Positions 28,601 to 43,600 of a DNA stretch of 64,000 nucleotides are shown here, in pieces. The notes beneath the pieces are model-generated. The model did no database searches. It was not told the origin of the DNA and worked only from the letters and a program-made list of their open reading frames with translations. Positions within the stretch are counted from its first letter, which is position 1. The number at the start of each line of letters is the position of its first letter. The position numbers and the translations under genes were made by a program. Source of the stretch: Owenia fusiformis (taxonomy: Eukaryota > Annelida > Polychaeta > Sabellida > Oweniidae); the NCBI GenBank assembly GCA_903813345.2, contig CAIIXF020000009.1:31931259-31995258 (forward strand), given 5' to 3'.

Positions 28601-31600
28601 GCTGTTGCTGATCAGATTCATTAAGGATATCGCCTGAAATGACAGATGTGATGGACATGTACTTCAAATACTTGCATACTCAATATTTTATAAACATATA
28701 AGTTTTATTTCACATTATGAAAGAGAAAAAAGCAATATATTAATTTAGAAAATGTTTCAGTTTATTGAGCTGCTAAGTGAACCCAATGCTACTGTGGTCC
28801 TCGTGAATATCTGTTACAACCCCATGTTCAACATTGATGAATACCTAGTCGTCCCCGAGGGCAGGGGCATTGACCTCACAGCACTCACTCAAGAGTTCTG
28901 CAAGGTTGATATCACCCAACTGGCTGTTGAATTGGATAAGGAGTTCAAGATATCAATGTACAATCCTTACATAATGGTGAGTAAAATGCTTTTTTATTTC
29001 TCTTATTAAGGGAAAATTGTCATGGTAATATCTTGCAAATATAAGCCCAGATAGGAAATACTCGCATAAAACAACGTCTTGTACACTCCAAAATCTGTTT
29101 GAAGAAATTGAATGATCTCCATTATATAAAGCTCTATTATTTTGTTTAACCTTCTAAAACCTTATAATGTTGATTTAATGTCTTATCCTACACTTAGTGT
29201 ACTAAATGTATAATAACATTAAAAAATAAATTTGATATTTATTGGCAAAATGAATATCCGGAGGATATCGTAACGATATACTCCGGGTGGAGGATATTGT
29301 GACGATATACTCCGGAAAACCCAATATGCGGAGGATATTGTGACGATATACTCCGCTTGTTGATTTCCCGCCAAATTGACTCTATTTGGCATGAAATTCA
29401 TTTTGCAATGATATTCTACATTTAGTACACTCCTTGTAAGTGTAGGATAATAAGAACATCCTATGATTTTTTCAGAATATCATTTTAATCTGCTCGGTGA
29501 TATTGATATATGCACTCGTTCGCTTTGCTCTCTCGTGCAGATATCAATATCACCTCGTAGATAAAAATGATATTCCTCAAAATCAAAGGATATCCTATAA
29601 TTATTAGACGTCACTTTTTACTCGGTTAATAATAGAACCATATATGGAATATATGTTTTAAAGAACCAAATGTTATTCTTGCAGGAAAAGATGAGCCAAC
29701 CTGTTAATTTTACAGAGGTTGTTATGAAAGCCATAACCCTAGGCACCCTAACAGAACAGCTTATACAGTCAGGTATAGCTGGTGGATTTGTAGTTGAACA
29801 GTGGATGAATGAGACAGCCTGGCTTTCAGTGCTTACCCAATATGCCATGCAGCAGTCAGTTAACCCACTGGACACGTGAGTAAATGTTTGATTCAGTAAC
29901 CTGGTGGTGAAATTGATGGAATAACATTTGTCTTGTATCCAGTCTGACTCCCCATTTTGAATTAAGAGATTGACATGTTCATGTGCAGATGTTTGTAATT
30001 AACTTTGATATAAAATGTCAGTTTTAATACTACCACAATAGCTAGTTATCAAGTAACTTTCAACTCAATCCAAAATGACTCAAAAATGTCAAAATTATTC
30101 CTACATGTTAATGACTATGATTTACACTGTTCACTTATGTTTTTATCAACTTCATCACTCAGATTTTACAATATGACTAGAAATAAAAATCAATTTATAA
30201 TCTACCTACATGGTGTGGATGTCCAAATGTTAGTCAAAATTGATCTTTGTGTAAAGATTGTACTGTTCCGTTGCTTGTAAACAATCATATGAGGCGGTAT
30301 ATTTAAATATTTGGAGATGCACACCAGTCATTCAATCTGTCTGTCTGTCTGACTTCAATTCTAGTTGATGGATTTTCTTTATGTTTTTTCAATATGGTAA
30401 CTGCTTTGAAAATGGCAGGAATTCATCGCAAAAAATTTGGTAGTATATCTATTCCACATATATTCCATGTTTTATTAGTTCTTGTTTAAATATATTTGCC
30501 GCATCATTTTTTAATCAGACATTTATTTATTTTTCAGGAGTTTACAGGGTCTCGGTCTGGCACTTACTCCTTTTGTTGAAGATCCAATGTTAAATCCAAT
30601 TGTGTCTTCGATCGAAATCCTTGTGAAAAATATGAATGGAATTCTGGGTAATTGGCCAGGAAGGACACTCACACTGGAGGACGTATTTGCTAATGAGCCA
30701 GCATGGCGGGAACGGGTCACAGCCGTGGCAGAATTTTCCCCAGATATATTGGAAACAATCCTCACAGCACAGATTAACAACCCAGGTGCTCTATACAGTC
30801 TTGCTCTTGACCCTGAAGGATTTAAGACATTCTGCGACAAAAACTATGACCTAGCAGAGATCTTCAAACTTCCACCAAATGTGAACATCAGTAGGGTAAA
30901 ATTGTTGATCTGCGAAACTAACGAGACTGTCATCTGGATGGAAGCATTCGCTAAGATCGGTGGTCTAGAGATCATGCAACTGCTTACAGCTCCTTCTGGA
31001 AGCCAAACGCCAACTGGAAATCTTACTACCCTCCTGTATCATATAGATCAGTTTAATAAGATATTCCAAAACTTAATATCAAATCCGCCAAACTTTCAAG
31101 TACCATTTATTGATGAGGCAGAAGTTTCACGGATACTGCAGGAGTATGTGGCCAAGTTGAATCTGATGCAGATCAATGATATAAGAAAATACATTCCAAT
31201 TATTGAATCGTTCTATCAGGCGATTGAACAAGTAAGTTTCTTGAAAGTAAAGATCTGTTCTGATTTTCAGTATGACATTATTACAGAGACAATATTGAAT
31301 GGCACCATTGTATAAGATCATTGTTTGACACCATTATGGTGATATATTAAATGAATTTGTACACCTGATTTTGCTTCTGGAACACATATTACTTAAAGTT
31401 GGAATAAAGAAGTCTCTTAACATTTTAAAAGCTACCTTAATCATATATATTAATAATAACAAGTTTTCTTTTCCATCTTGGGGTTGATATCAAACACAAT
31501 CTTCTTGTAAAAGAGCATGCATATTCTTTTACAAAAAAATTGCTTGATACACGTTTCTGATCTCACATTTTAAGGTCACATATACAATATCTAGATTTGT

Positions 31601-34600
31601 ACCTACTGCGTATCTTATGATCCAATTTCTCTCTTAGGATGCCTTATGGCAACAGGTGAAGCCCACCTACGATGGTATGAAAGTGGTCTTGGACTACGTG
31701 AATGACATGTTCAACATGCTATACATCAACAGTGAAGAGATAAATGTAGCAAGGCTTTTCAAGAACTCTTCAAGGATTGCTGTAATATTAGAATCTGCTT
31801 TCAACCTTGGTCCTGATGCTGTGAGTGCATTGCTCGCTGCGACTTTTCTCAGACAAGAAAAGGTAGGCTTTGTCCATATATGAATAGTTTATCATCAAAC
31901 AAAAATAAGATAACCCAAACCAAAGACCTTCTCAATATTCAATATTATAACATACATGTTCAATTGTTCATGTTAATACAAAGATCCCATGAAATATTGT
32001 ACTGTTAATGATTTTCTGATTCAAAACATTTGACTAAAAACCTACTTCACGTTTAAATTCATCATGATCAACAATTATTCCAGGCTGCTGAATTAGCATC
32101 TCTCATGCCAGCGCAAGTGGAACAACTGCTCTGTAACGAGGCCAAGCTGAGAGAATACTTCTTTTTGCCTCCCAGTTTTGACACAGGGGCTTTTACTGGT
32201 GCCTTGTGTGGAATAAATGAAACTGTCTTAGTTGATGAATTGGAACAGAATTACGTACAGAACATAATGATGCAGGTATAAGTGTACTTCAGAAACTATA
32301 TTTCTTAAATGCATTTTAGCATGTTTGTATACATGAAGAAAAAGAAATCCCAAAAAGAAGACAAAAACACAAGGTGTAACATTGAAGGATATGCATTTCA
32401 TCACAAATCCATTGCGTCTGCTGTCATCGTGTCATGTCATTACAGAATAACCTATTTCTTTGATAACTTTATTTCTGTTTTCAGATTAATTCAGTCGTTT
32501 CAAATCCTCCACCCATGGACGTCCGTAGTTACCTAGAGACCATGATTAAACTCTATGAAAACATTGCTAAACTGTTCAACATCAAATCCATCAAGTACAA
32601 TGACCATGACATTGCCAAGTTCTTTGATGTTTCCATGGAAGCATTGAACAATAGCATGGTTGTACAATATTGGTACAATGTTTTCCTCTCTCCAACTCTG
32701 GATACAAACATGTAAGTATTTTCTTGCAACTATTTTGTAGGTACTGTATTTAAGAAATATATCACCCAAGGATATTTAGTATTCTAAACCACAAACTGTG
32801 ACGTTGCTATAGCCATAATTATTTTGGGACAGAAATTTGGTGAATGGCATTAATTGATTGATGGCCTTGAGTATCTTTAACAATACCTTGTCTGTAGACA
32901 TTCAGTATTAGCGTTGAATAAGATTAACAAAAATATAATATGGAATACATTTTCAGAGCAAACGTCCTCAAATACATTCATTAATATTAAGAGGGGACCT
33001 TCATTGTATTTGAATTCATGTTCCACTGACTTCTCAAAATATAACAACAAAATACAGAATTTTAACACAGCTGCTCTCTAGAGTAAACTTAATATGAATC
33101 AAAACTGTTTTGTAGACTTGCATCAATACTGAAATCACTCGATGGTATTCTGATGTTAAGCCCTGAACTGCGTAAAAGTTTGGAAGGAGTAAACATTGCA
33201 GCCGACATCCTTAAAGGACGCCTAGAAGGAATGACTGAATTGACATTGGATAGTTTATTAAGAAATGCCACCTTGGTGAAGACCTATTTGAGAGATGTTG
33301 TAGGAGTAGCCCCTAATGTTGTAGAGTCATTGTTAGCAGTACAGTTAACCCCAGCTCAAGTATGTGTTTTCATATTACCTAAAACAGTTATGATTTTGTC
33401 TTAAGCTTGGATGTTATTTGCAATTAGAATTTGAAATTAAATTCATTTTTGTAAAATATGTACAATGTAGAATATTTTATGATAAATGAATGATAAAAAA
33501 TGGCTCATCGTGAATGCACCTATGTAATTGAATGGTTATGTATTGTTTAAGGTAAATCAGATGGTGACATATCCTACTTACATTGTGACCTTCTTGTGCC
33601 AAGATCTCGCCTTACAAGGCGCCTCCTCTTCTGTGAGAGATAAACTGTGCGCTATAAACGCTGATGATATTCTCATTGAACTGCAAGCTGAAGTTGATGT
33701 CACAGCGTTTATTACATTGGTAAGAGATCACCAGGGTATAAATAAGTATGCAAGTCATACATTGCTATGCCACCAGCATAAGATGTTTGGCATCTGACTG
33801 TCAGCATCTGGCATGTGGGGTATGGTGTCTGTAACAAATGGCAGGTGGTGACTTTTTGCTTATTAATGCTTTGTTATCATAGTTCACAGGATATCATATT
33901 CTCAGAATCTGGTTTAATTGTTTTACTAACGATATGAACATGTTAAGATATTATCAAGTTGCGGCATTGACCAAAATGGATAGGTAGGCAAAGCAATTGT
34001 ACATTAGAGGTTGGTGGTTTGAATCATGTAGAAGCACCTTGAGCATACTCAATTAGCTTACTTCTTATTTTTGCATAAATTTTTTTTTATAGGTACAGCC
34101 AGATACAACATTCACTGAACCATTCAACTGGACCAAACTTGTGATGAATATTCAAATGTTTAGCACAGAATTCCCACAAATGTTGCAAGCCTTGCAACAG
34201 CCTACTTTTGAGAAGTTCTTCAATATGAATCAGAACTTAACAGATTGGCTTGCAGCTTGGGGCAACTTACAGCTACCTGGCATGTCAGGTGACCCAACAC
34301 AGGATATTCTCAATATGTAAGTATTTAAATCTGTTGTTACAATATAGCAAGGCTCCCAGTCACCAATCAGAGACATCAGAGACATGTTGATATTATTATA
34401 GCCATACATTGATTTCAACTCACCTATATTTCTCTTCAGATTATCTCAGAGTGTATCTTCCCTGGATGGAGTGTTTGATTTGATTCCTGAACTCCGCCAA
34501 GCTATGGAAGGATTTAACGCAGCTATGGATGTCTTACAAGGACGCCTCTCAACCATGGATGAATTCACTTTGGAGAATTTGCTTAAAAACGCAACCACTC

Positions 34601-37600
34601 TTCGTGATTATATGAAAACTGTTCTCGAACTCGACCCAAGTGTTGTGACCTCATTGTTGACTACACAATTGACCCCAGCACAAGTAAGATCAATTTTTTA
34701 GAATTAATTTACATTATTTTTTAGTAAATTCTTAACCAGATGTGGTATAGGTATAATTTAGCAGAATGCACAATTCAAAATTGCTTATTCAGATTATAGT
34801 TTAAGTGAGCTTAGTGTGAATTTTAAGAAAATTTTATTTTGGGATTTTAGATCAACAATTTGCTGAGTGATCCAATGTCTCTTTTAACAATGCTATGTGA
34901 AGATGGAGTCCTACCAAATGCAACATCTGATATCAGAGGAAAGCTGTGCTCCATCAATCCTGATACACTATTGGAAGAGGTTATGGCTGAACCGGACATT
35001 CAACGATTCATTAAACTGGTAGGTGGTGTCTAATTCTTGTAAGGTTCTTTTTTTATTTTTTTCCTTTTCAAGATTTTACAATACAAAGTTATAAGTCGGC
35101 AGGAGTATTAGAAGAAAAAACAACAAAGTACAAAAATTTTCACAATAATTTAATTTTTTCTTGTAAGGTTCACACAACTGGGTATGCCACTTGTATAACA
35201 CTATGTTTGCTAGACTTTGTGAGATTCAGACCACTTTGAATGTTTATTGGAATTTTAAACACACTATCAAGGCGCATCGTTAACATCCCCAATACTCATT
35301 CTAAAGTCATACTGCCATATGGCACCTTAACTTATCCCATACTCTATAGTGTATAGAACTATTATGGTAGGCTTTGCATGAAAATGTTTTCATGAATATC
35401 CATCCATGCTATCAAATGATTGTTTTATAGGCACAACCAAATGTGACATTTAGTGGAGCATTTAACTGGAATAAATTCCTGACGAACATCCAGTTGTTAA
35501 CAACAGACTTTCCACAAATGATTCAAACCTTCCAACTACCAACTTTTGAGAAGTTCTTCAATTTAAACCAGAACTTAACAGATTGGCTCGCAGCTTGGGG
35601 CAACTTACAGCTACCTGGCATGTCAGGTGATCCAACACAGGATATTGTCAATCTGTGAGTATATTTGAATAAGTGAAAATGTTACATGTAAATATCAAAC
35701 ACAAGGCGGTTCTTTTATCCTATTATCCATTGGATACAGTAGGAAAAATAAATGTTCAAATTGTGAGAACCATGTTAATCTTGCATTGAGGACCCTCTAT
35801 TTTAGATGAGGTGTACAGGATGTCACAAGGGCTTGGTGCTAGTCAAAATGAAACAAAATTCATCGTACTACAAGTACAATAAATGATTTAATATTCAATG
35901 AAACAGTCATACATGTACAGTAATTGACACACTGGAACATTTATTTCAGGATTACTCAAGCTGCTTCATCTTTTGATGGAGTATTAAGTAGCATACCAGA
36001 GCTGAGACAATCTTTGGAAGTGTTCAATACAGCAGTAGAAATCTTGAAGGGACGTATTGGAACGATGGAAGAATTTACCTTAGAGGCTCTGCTCCAGAAT
36101 TCCACAGATCTCCAGGATTATTTAAAGACCATTCTTGAACTTGATCCTAATGTTATCACATCTTTGTTGAGTGTACAGTTGAATGGAACCCAGGTGAGTG
36201 GTAGCTCATAGTTCAACTTCTGGCCTGGTTGAGAGATACTTTGCCTACTCAAATGGCTTATTTGATGATTTAGGGAAAGTGTATACCCTTCAAATTGAAT
36301 TTCAGGCAAAATTATGTCTTAAACAGTAGATTGACATTCAACATCCTATTAATGTGCCTGCCTCAAAGTGTAAACATATTTTTGCGAAATTTTAAATGTT
36401 TGTAGTTAAAAATGTACACCTCTAAATGTAGATAATTTAAGCATCTCTAGCAGTATTCAGTTAAGGGCAATGTTACAGTTTTTTCTGTAATATAAGTTCT
36501 CTTGAATTTGGAAATGTAAGGAATAAAATTAAATGATAAAGATGTATCTATATCGCCTATTTTAGCTACAAGAGCTGATAAACAACCCCATGTATCTTAC
36601 AACATACCTATGTCAGGACATTGATCTGCCGAGTGTGTCAGAAGAGATCAGGAAGAAACTGTGCTCAATAAATCCAAATACTTTGTTGCAACAGATCCAG
36701 GTTGAGATTTCTATTGACAAGTTCTTGAATCTGGTGAGTAGATCGTAGACTTGATGTTATTATATATGTAGGTGATTTTTTATCTTGATTAACAGCAATA
36801 TTGATTAAAGGTTAAGAATTATTTAGTGCGGATTGAAAATGTGCATATGGATTATCAGTAAACATGTGCATCTAATGAGTATGAATATAGCATACATTGC
36901 TAGACCTTCAATATTGAAAGTCTTATTTTGTTGGTCAATATCTTGACAGTTGTCTGATGCACTACCATTTTTATCTCCATGTATTTTAGGTGCAGCCATC
37001 CATGACATTCAGTGAACCGTTCAACTGGTCAGGATTTATGATGAACATTCAAACAGTAATCAATGACTTCCCACAAATGTTACAAGCCATACAACTACCT
37101 GCAAGTATTGAAACATTCCTCGGCTTGAGGCAGAGCTTCAGTGACTTAGCTGCTGCCTGGGCAAGTGTACAGCTACCAGGCATGTCCTCCGACCCAGTAC
37201 AGGATATCACTAATCTGTGAGTCCCATCATTTAATCAAAACAATTAATTCAATACTGATATATTTCATTAATTTATGACTAACAGTTATATGGTTATACA
37301 GAGTGGGCTGAAAATGTTCTTATTTTACACGACTATGATAAGCGTAATGTTTTTAGCCCACCCTGTATGTTATTGGGTCTGACATAAACATTGGATCCCA
37401 AGAGCAATAACCAAGTGAATTTTATTATTGATCAGATTATGATTCATACATCATGCATGTTATGCTTTATGTTTTGGCACCTCATATTTCACTTGTAAGT
37501 TAGTAACCCCCCCCCCTTACCTCTTACCAAAAATGATCATACAAAATGCATTCAATTCACTTATTTCAGGCTCATTCAGGCAATGCCACTCGTCGAAGCA

Positions 37601-40600
37601 ACCGAGTACTGGGATGAGATCAGACCTGTCCTGGAAAGTTTCAATATTGCTTTGGAGATGTTAAATGGTAGGGTAACTGAGCTATCAGGAACAGAAATCA
37701 CACTTTGGTCCATTTTGAGAAATTCCACCCAACTAGAGGATTATCTGAGGGATGTTATCAATATACAACCTGATTTGATGGCAGTCATTGCAACCAATAT
37801 TGAAATCACAAAGGTAAGGTCATTTTTGTATGCTCTGGACAAGTGTGTCACAATTAACCAGTATTTTTACTTTCTCCTATAATCTTATTAAGGAGAAGCC
37901 TCTCAGTAAAATGAAGATAGTTTTGCCTCACAACCAATCAGTTATTTTATAGATAAAATCATTAATCCATTTTATTTATTATGTCACCACCACCACAATT
38001 GGTTTATAATTTGTAACAAATGGCAGGTGGTGGCATTTTGCATGTAAATTCCACATTATCCACATGTATTTTGGTTGAACTTCTTATACCTGTATTTCCT
38101 TACATTACCTTGATTCTACAAGCATGTTTGGTAACAAATGAAATCTCCTTTTATCACCTTATGTAATTTCAAACTTTTAAGGTGACCCAACTGCTACAGG
38201 GCCAAATGGACATTGGTACATTCCTGTGTGAGGGGGTGAACTGGCCAGCAGGTACTGGGCCCCAGGAAATCAAGACTAAACTCTGTAGTGCTGACATACA
38301 GGCAGTACTTCGCGATCTACAGGCTGAGGTGGACTTTGACAGAATAATGGCACCAGTAAGTGCTGAATCACCTATTAATTAGATTGATTTATCACTTTTC
38401 TGTGCAATTTTGAGAACTTTTTCTGATAATCAAATAATTCAATATAAATTTTATCTTTAAAGCATGAAATTGATTTTATTTATAAAGGTTTAAAAAATAT
38501 GATCACTCTTAACACTCCACTTTATAAAGCTAAAAAAATATTTTTTTATAGATTCAGAAAAGTCTGATGAATGAGAAATTTGAAGGCCCATTCAATTGGA
38601 CGAGGCTTGTCATGAATGCACAGATGTTTGCAACAATGTTCCCACAGCTTGTCATGACTGTGCAACCGCCAACTGTAGAGAACTTTTTTATGACGCCCCA
38701 GAATATGATATTGTGGTTAGGACAGTGGCAGAATGTTAGCACTCCACAGTTGACACCAGACAACATCATCAAGCTGTAAGTAGTTTCAGTTATAATCCTA
38801 GTATAATGAATTACTAGATTATTAGCGGGGTCAGATGTCCTTTTTTTGTTCGACTTTTTCAGGAAAGCAACAAACTTGGCAAAGTTGTAGAATCATATGA
38901 TCTGAGTGAAAAATGATTTCAGGGCAAGTGATTTGGGGTGGTCTTCATGGATTTTTTAGCCTCTGACCCCCCGTCCCTACCAGACTTGGAGGGGTATATT
39001 ACTAAAATTAAATAAAAATGGTTTTAAAGTATTTTTCTTTAAATGACTTTATTTGGTGATTGGTTTGAGCCTTGAAATTGTGTAAAAGCCAATTAAGAAG
39101 TTGTCTGTAGCAAGAAAAACTCATTTTAACCCAATTATCTAAGAATACTTCGTTGTTTAAAGGGCCAAATATGGGACATCCAGTACTGTATTTCAAGAAT
39201 GTGATGTCTGATAGTCCTGAAAAATTCATAGTAGTAGAGCTTTAAGTTTTTATCACAGATAAAAAATATACCATGGGTGGCTCGTGTATTTTTTGAGAAA
39301 AAAATTCTCGAAATTTCAATTTGTAAGTGCATGCAGCTCAGGGGTAACCTTATTTTACCTTAATAATTTTTAAAATATGCAATGTATGCATCTCATATGA
39401 GGTCTAAATGATGCATAGAGCATTGTTTTGTCATATTATTACTAATTAGATGTAAAATAATTCTTGGAAATTTTTCAAAATTCCAAATTTTCATTTTGCT
39501 TCTAAAAGACCAGGGGTAACCATATTTTACCCTAATAATTTTCAAGATATGTAATATATGCATATCAAATTAGCTCAAAATGATGCATATAGCTTTGTTT
39601 TATCAGATTACTCTTGATTAGATGTAGAAAAATGATTTGACATTTCTTAAAATCTAAATTTTCATTATAGCTTATTGTGGCCCATGGGTAGCCATATTTT
39701 AACTTAATAATTTGTATGAGACATATGCATCTCAAATGAGCTTTAAAGGGATTTTTAATCTTCTTTTGTCATATATTATTCCTAGGGAATGTAAAAAATG
39801 TTTAAAAATTTGAAAAAATGACATTTACATATTAGGCCATAAGAATTAGATTCTCTGTTTTGCGTCTTGGCAGAATCCAAATCATGCAAGGGTACAAGGA
39901 AAACAAACACACACTCAAGAAAAACACAAACTCGTTTGCTGAGAAATGTATACATTTTATGGGCATTAAAAGGGATGACATACCAATTTGCAGTGATACA
40001 AACACAGATCTATACTTTTTATACAATATATTCAAACATAACTATTATTCAAGGGTAAAAATAAGAAAATACACAATGTATGCCAAAGTAATCAATAACA
40101 CTGTCAATTTTGACGCACATCAATTTATCCGCCATTTCGTCTGATTCTGATTGAATAAAATGCGATGTTACTTTCAGACCCTTGTGATTGCTATTTGGAT
40201 GTGTTTGTTTTTTCTGATTTACTCAAAATCGTGCAAGCAAGGGGAGGCAAAACAAAGAATCTAATTCTTACGGCCTTAGCTTTTGATGCCATTTTACCGT
40301 AATAATTTAAATAAAGATATATCACACTTGTTACTCAAATGAGCTAAAAATGTTGAATATAGTCAAGTTTTGTCATTTATTCCTTCTGAGATAAGAAATA
40401 ATGATTAAAAAAATTATAAAAAATCTCAACATACATTTATTTATTCATATAAAGAATCTCAACATCCATTTATTCCTTTTTATTAGTACCAGTAGCTCAA
40501 TACTTTACAATAGTTTTATCGAGCACTTTTCTAAGATATGAAAATGTTTGACAGTCCAGTTTATACTGAGTAGTGGCATTGTTAAGATTCTGTGTATAAT

Positions 40601-43600
40601 CATTTGAAAATATAATCCAAATCCATAAAACATAATCAAACAGGTCAGGATTTATAGATTCTGACAGTCTCCCCTACAGCTACATAGCCCAGAGCAAATG
40701 GGATATGATTTCAAACATTTGCATATGTTCCCTCAACACTCCTTAAACATCAAACAAGTCTTTTTGCATGCCTCGGATGCAACATCTTTTGTTATTATAC
40801 AGATATCCGCCTCATAGGACCTAAATTTTCAAATGTTGTGGCCTCAGTATCAGCAGTGGGAGTAGTCCAGCCACATTCATGTGGTGATAGAAACTGTGGG
40901 TTAGAATGCATCAGAATAACAAATGACTCTACAACTGCAATGTTTCTAAAAAAAGATTCAAAGTTTAAAAACAACTGCAATAGCTCTGGGTATACACCTT
41001 CCATTCCTTCAAATAAGATGATTTAGAGTAGTAGTAGAATGCAAAGGTGACATATCAAATCCAGTGATTGCATGAAAAGTTGGGAGGGCTAAACTTTGGT
41101 CATGGCCAAGTGGTCTTGTAATATTGTGGGCAGGTAGATATTGGAAGGATTTCCCCTGACCATATGCAATTCAAATTGACATTTTCAGTTTTTCAGCACA
41201 AGTTGCCACCAGGATAAACCACATCAAAATCAACTGTTAAGCAATGATTGAAGCAGTCTTCATTACTTGGTCACTATCATCTTGCCATGTTCTTGAGGGT
41301 TTCAGTGTTGATGCCTGGAAGGAGGACAGCTCCCTCTTGTTCTCACTACATCTTGGATTGCATTTGGTAAAAGAAAATCCATTCAATAACTAGCTGCGCA
41401 TGATATTGCAAGATCACTTGGCCATGACCAAAGTTTAGCCCTCCCCGTTTTTCATTCAATCATTCTATGCGATGTCACATCTGCATTTAACTACTACTCT
41501 AGATCATCTGATTTGGAGGAATGGAAGGTGTACCCAGAGGTGATGCAAGTGTCCTTAAACCTTATATCTTTATATAATACTTCATTGATTTATCATTTTA
41601 TATCTCAGTATGAATATATGAACATATGAATATGACAAAATGCCATTTTGAGCTTATTTGAGTTGTAAATGTGACATATCTTGAAAGTTGTTATGGTAAA
41701 ATGAGGCCACCTATAACCAGTCAAAAGCTAAATCAAAATCTGATCATTTTTTACATCTCCTTAGAAATGATTTGACCACTTTGAGCTCATTTGAGATGCA
41801 TATGTATATACATGTACATTGCAAAGTATTATGTTAAAAATAGGGTTATAGAAACTTCAGATTTTTAAGAAATGTCCAATAATTTTTCTTCATCTTATTT
41901 GGGGTATGATAAAACAAGACTATATGCACCATTTTGAGCTCATTTGAGATGCATATATTACATATCTTGTAAATTATTATGCTAAAATATGGTTACCCCT
42001 GGACCGTCTGAAGCTTAAATGAAAATAGAGTTTTAAGAATTATCAATCATTTTTCTACATCTTATTAGGGTTAATATGATAAAACAAAACTAGATGCACC
42101 ATATTGAGCTCATCTGAGATGGATATATTACATATTTTAAAAATTTTTAAGGTACAATATGGTTACCCCTGGCCATTCAGAAGCGAAAATGAAAATGAAA
42201 TCTAAAAAAATGATAAAACAAGACTATATGCACCATTTTGAGCTCATTTGAGATGCATATATTACATATCTTGTTATGTCACCACCAAAAGTGGTGACAT
42301 ATTGTTATGGTCTCCGTTTTTTTGTGACGGCGTCCGGCGGTTGGTGGTTGGTGGTTGGCGTCCGGCGTCTGTAACAATTTCTTACAACTTCCTATAACTT
42401 AACAAATACTGTTTAGACTGACTTCAATATTTTTCTAAATCATCTACATGTTCTCAGAAGTTCAAATCTGACTTTAGATTTGACATTTGACCTTCAATGA
42501 CCTTCTCAAGGTAAAAAAGGTCTTTTTTCAACTTGCTTCACATTGACTAAATTTTTTTTCAAAATCATCTACATGTTCTCAGAAATTCAAATCTGACTTT
42601 AGATTTGACATTTGACCTTCAAATCTGACTTTAGATTTGACATTTGACCTTCAATGACCTTCTCAAGGTCAAAAAAGGTCAAAAAGGTCTTTTTTCAACT
42701 TGCTTCAAATTGACTAAATTTTTTTTTCAAAATCATCTACATGTTCTCAGAAATTCAAATCTGACTTAAGATTTGACATTTGACCTTCAATGACCTTCTC
42801 AAGGTCAAAAAAGGTCAAAAAGGTCTGTTTTCAACTTGCTTCAAATTGACTAAATTTTTTTTCAAAATCATCTACGTGTTCTCAGAAATTCAAATCTGAC
42901 TTAAGATTTGACATTTGACCTTCAATGACCTTCTCAAGGTCAAAAAAGGTCAAAAAGGTCTGTTTTCAACTTGCTTCAAATTGACTAAAAAAAAATTTCA
43001 AAATCATCTACGTGTTCTCAGAAATTCAAATCTGACTTTAGATTTGACTTAAGATTTGACATTTGACCTTCAATGACCTTCTCAAAGTCAAAAAAGGTCA
43101 AAAAGGTCTTTTTTCAACTTGCTTCAAATTGACTAAATTTTTTTTTCAAAATCATCTACATGTTCTCAAAAATTCAAATCTGACTTTAGATTTGACATTT
43201 GACCTTCAATGACCTTCTCAAGGTCAAAAAAGGTCAAAAAGGTCTGTTTTCAACTTGCTTCAAATTGACTAAAAAAAAATTTCAAAATCATCTACGTGTT
43301 CTCAGAAATTCAAATCTGACTTTAGATTTGACTTAAGATTTGACATTTGACCTTCAATGACCTTCTCAAAGTCAAAAAAGGTCAAAAAGGTCTTTTTTCA
43401 ACTTGCTTCAAATTGACTAAATTTTTTTTTCAAAATCATCTACATGTTCTCAGAAATTCAAATATGACTTTAGATTTGACTTTAGATTTGACTTTAGATT
43501 TGACATTTGACCTTCAATGACCTTCTCAAGGTCAAAAAAGGTCAAAAAGGTCTTTTTTCAACTTGCTTCAAATTGATTAATTTTTTTTTCAAAATCATCT

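Noticed and set aside
39832-40144. Open frames on both strands inside the foldback element
   Set aside because: They arise within a 445-bp MITE with inverted ends. Composition is random and no transposase motif is present.
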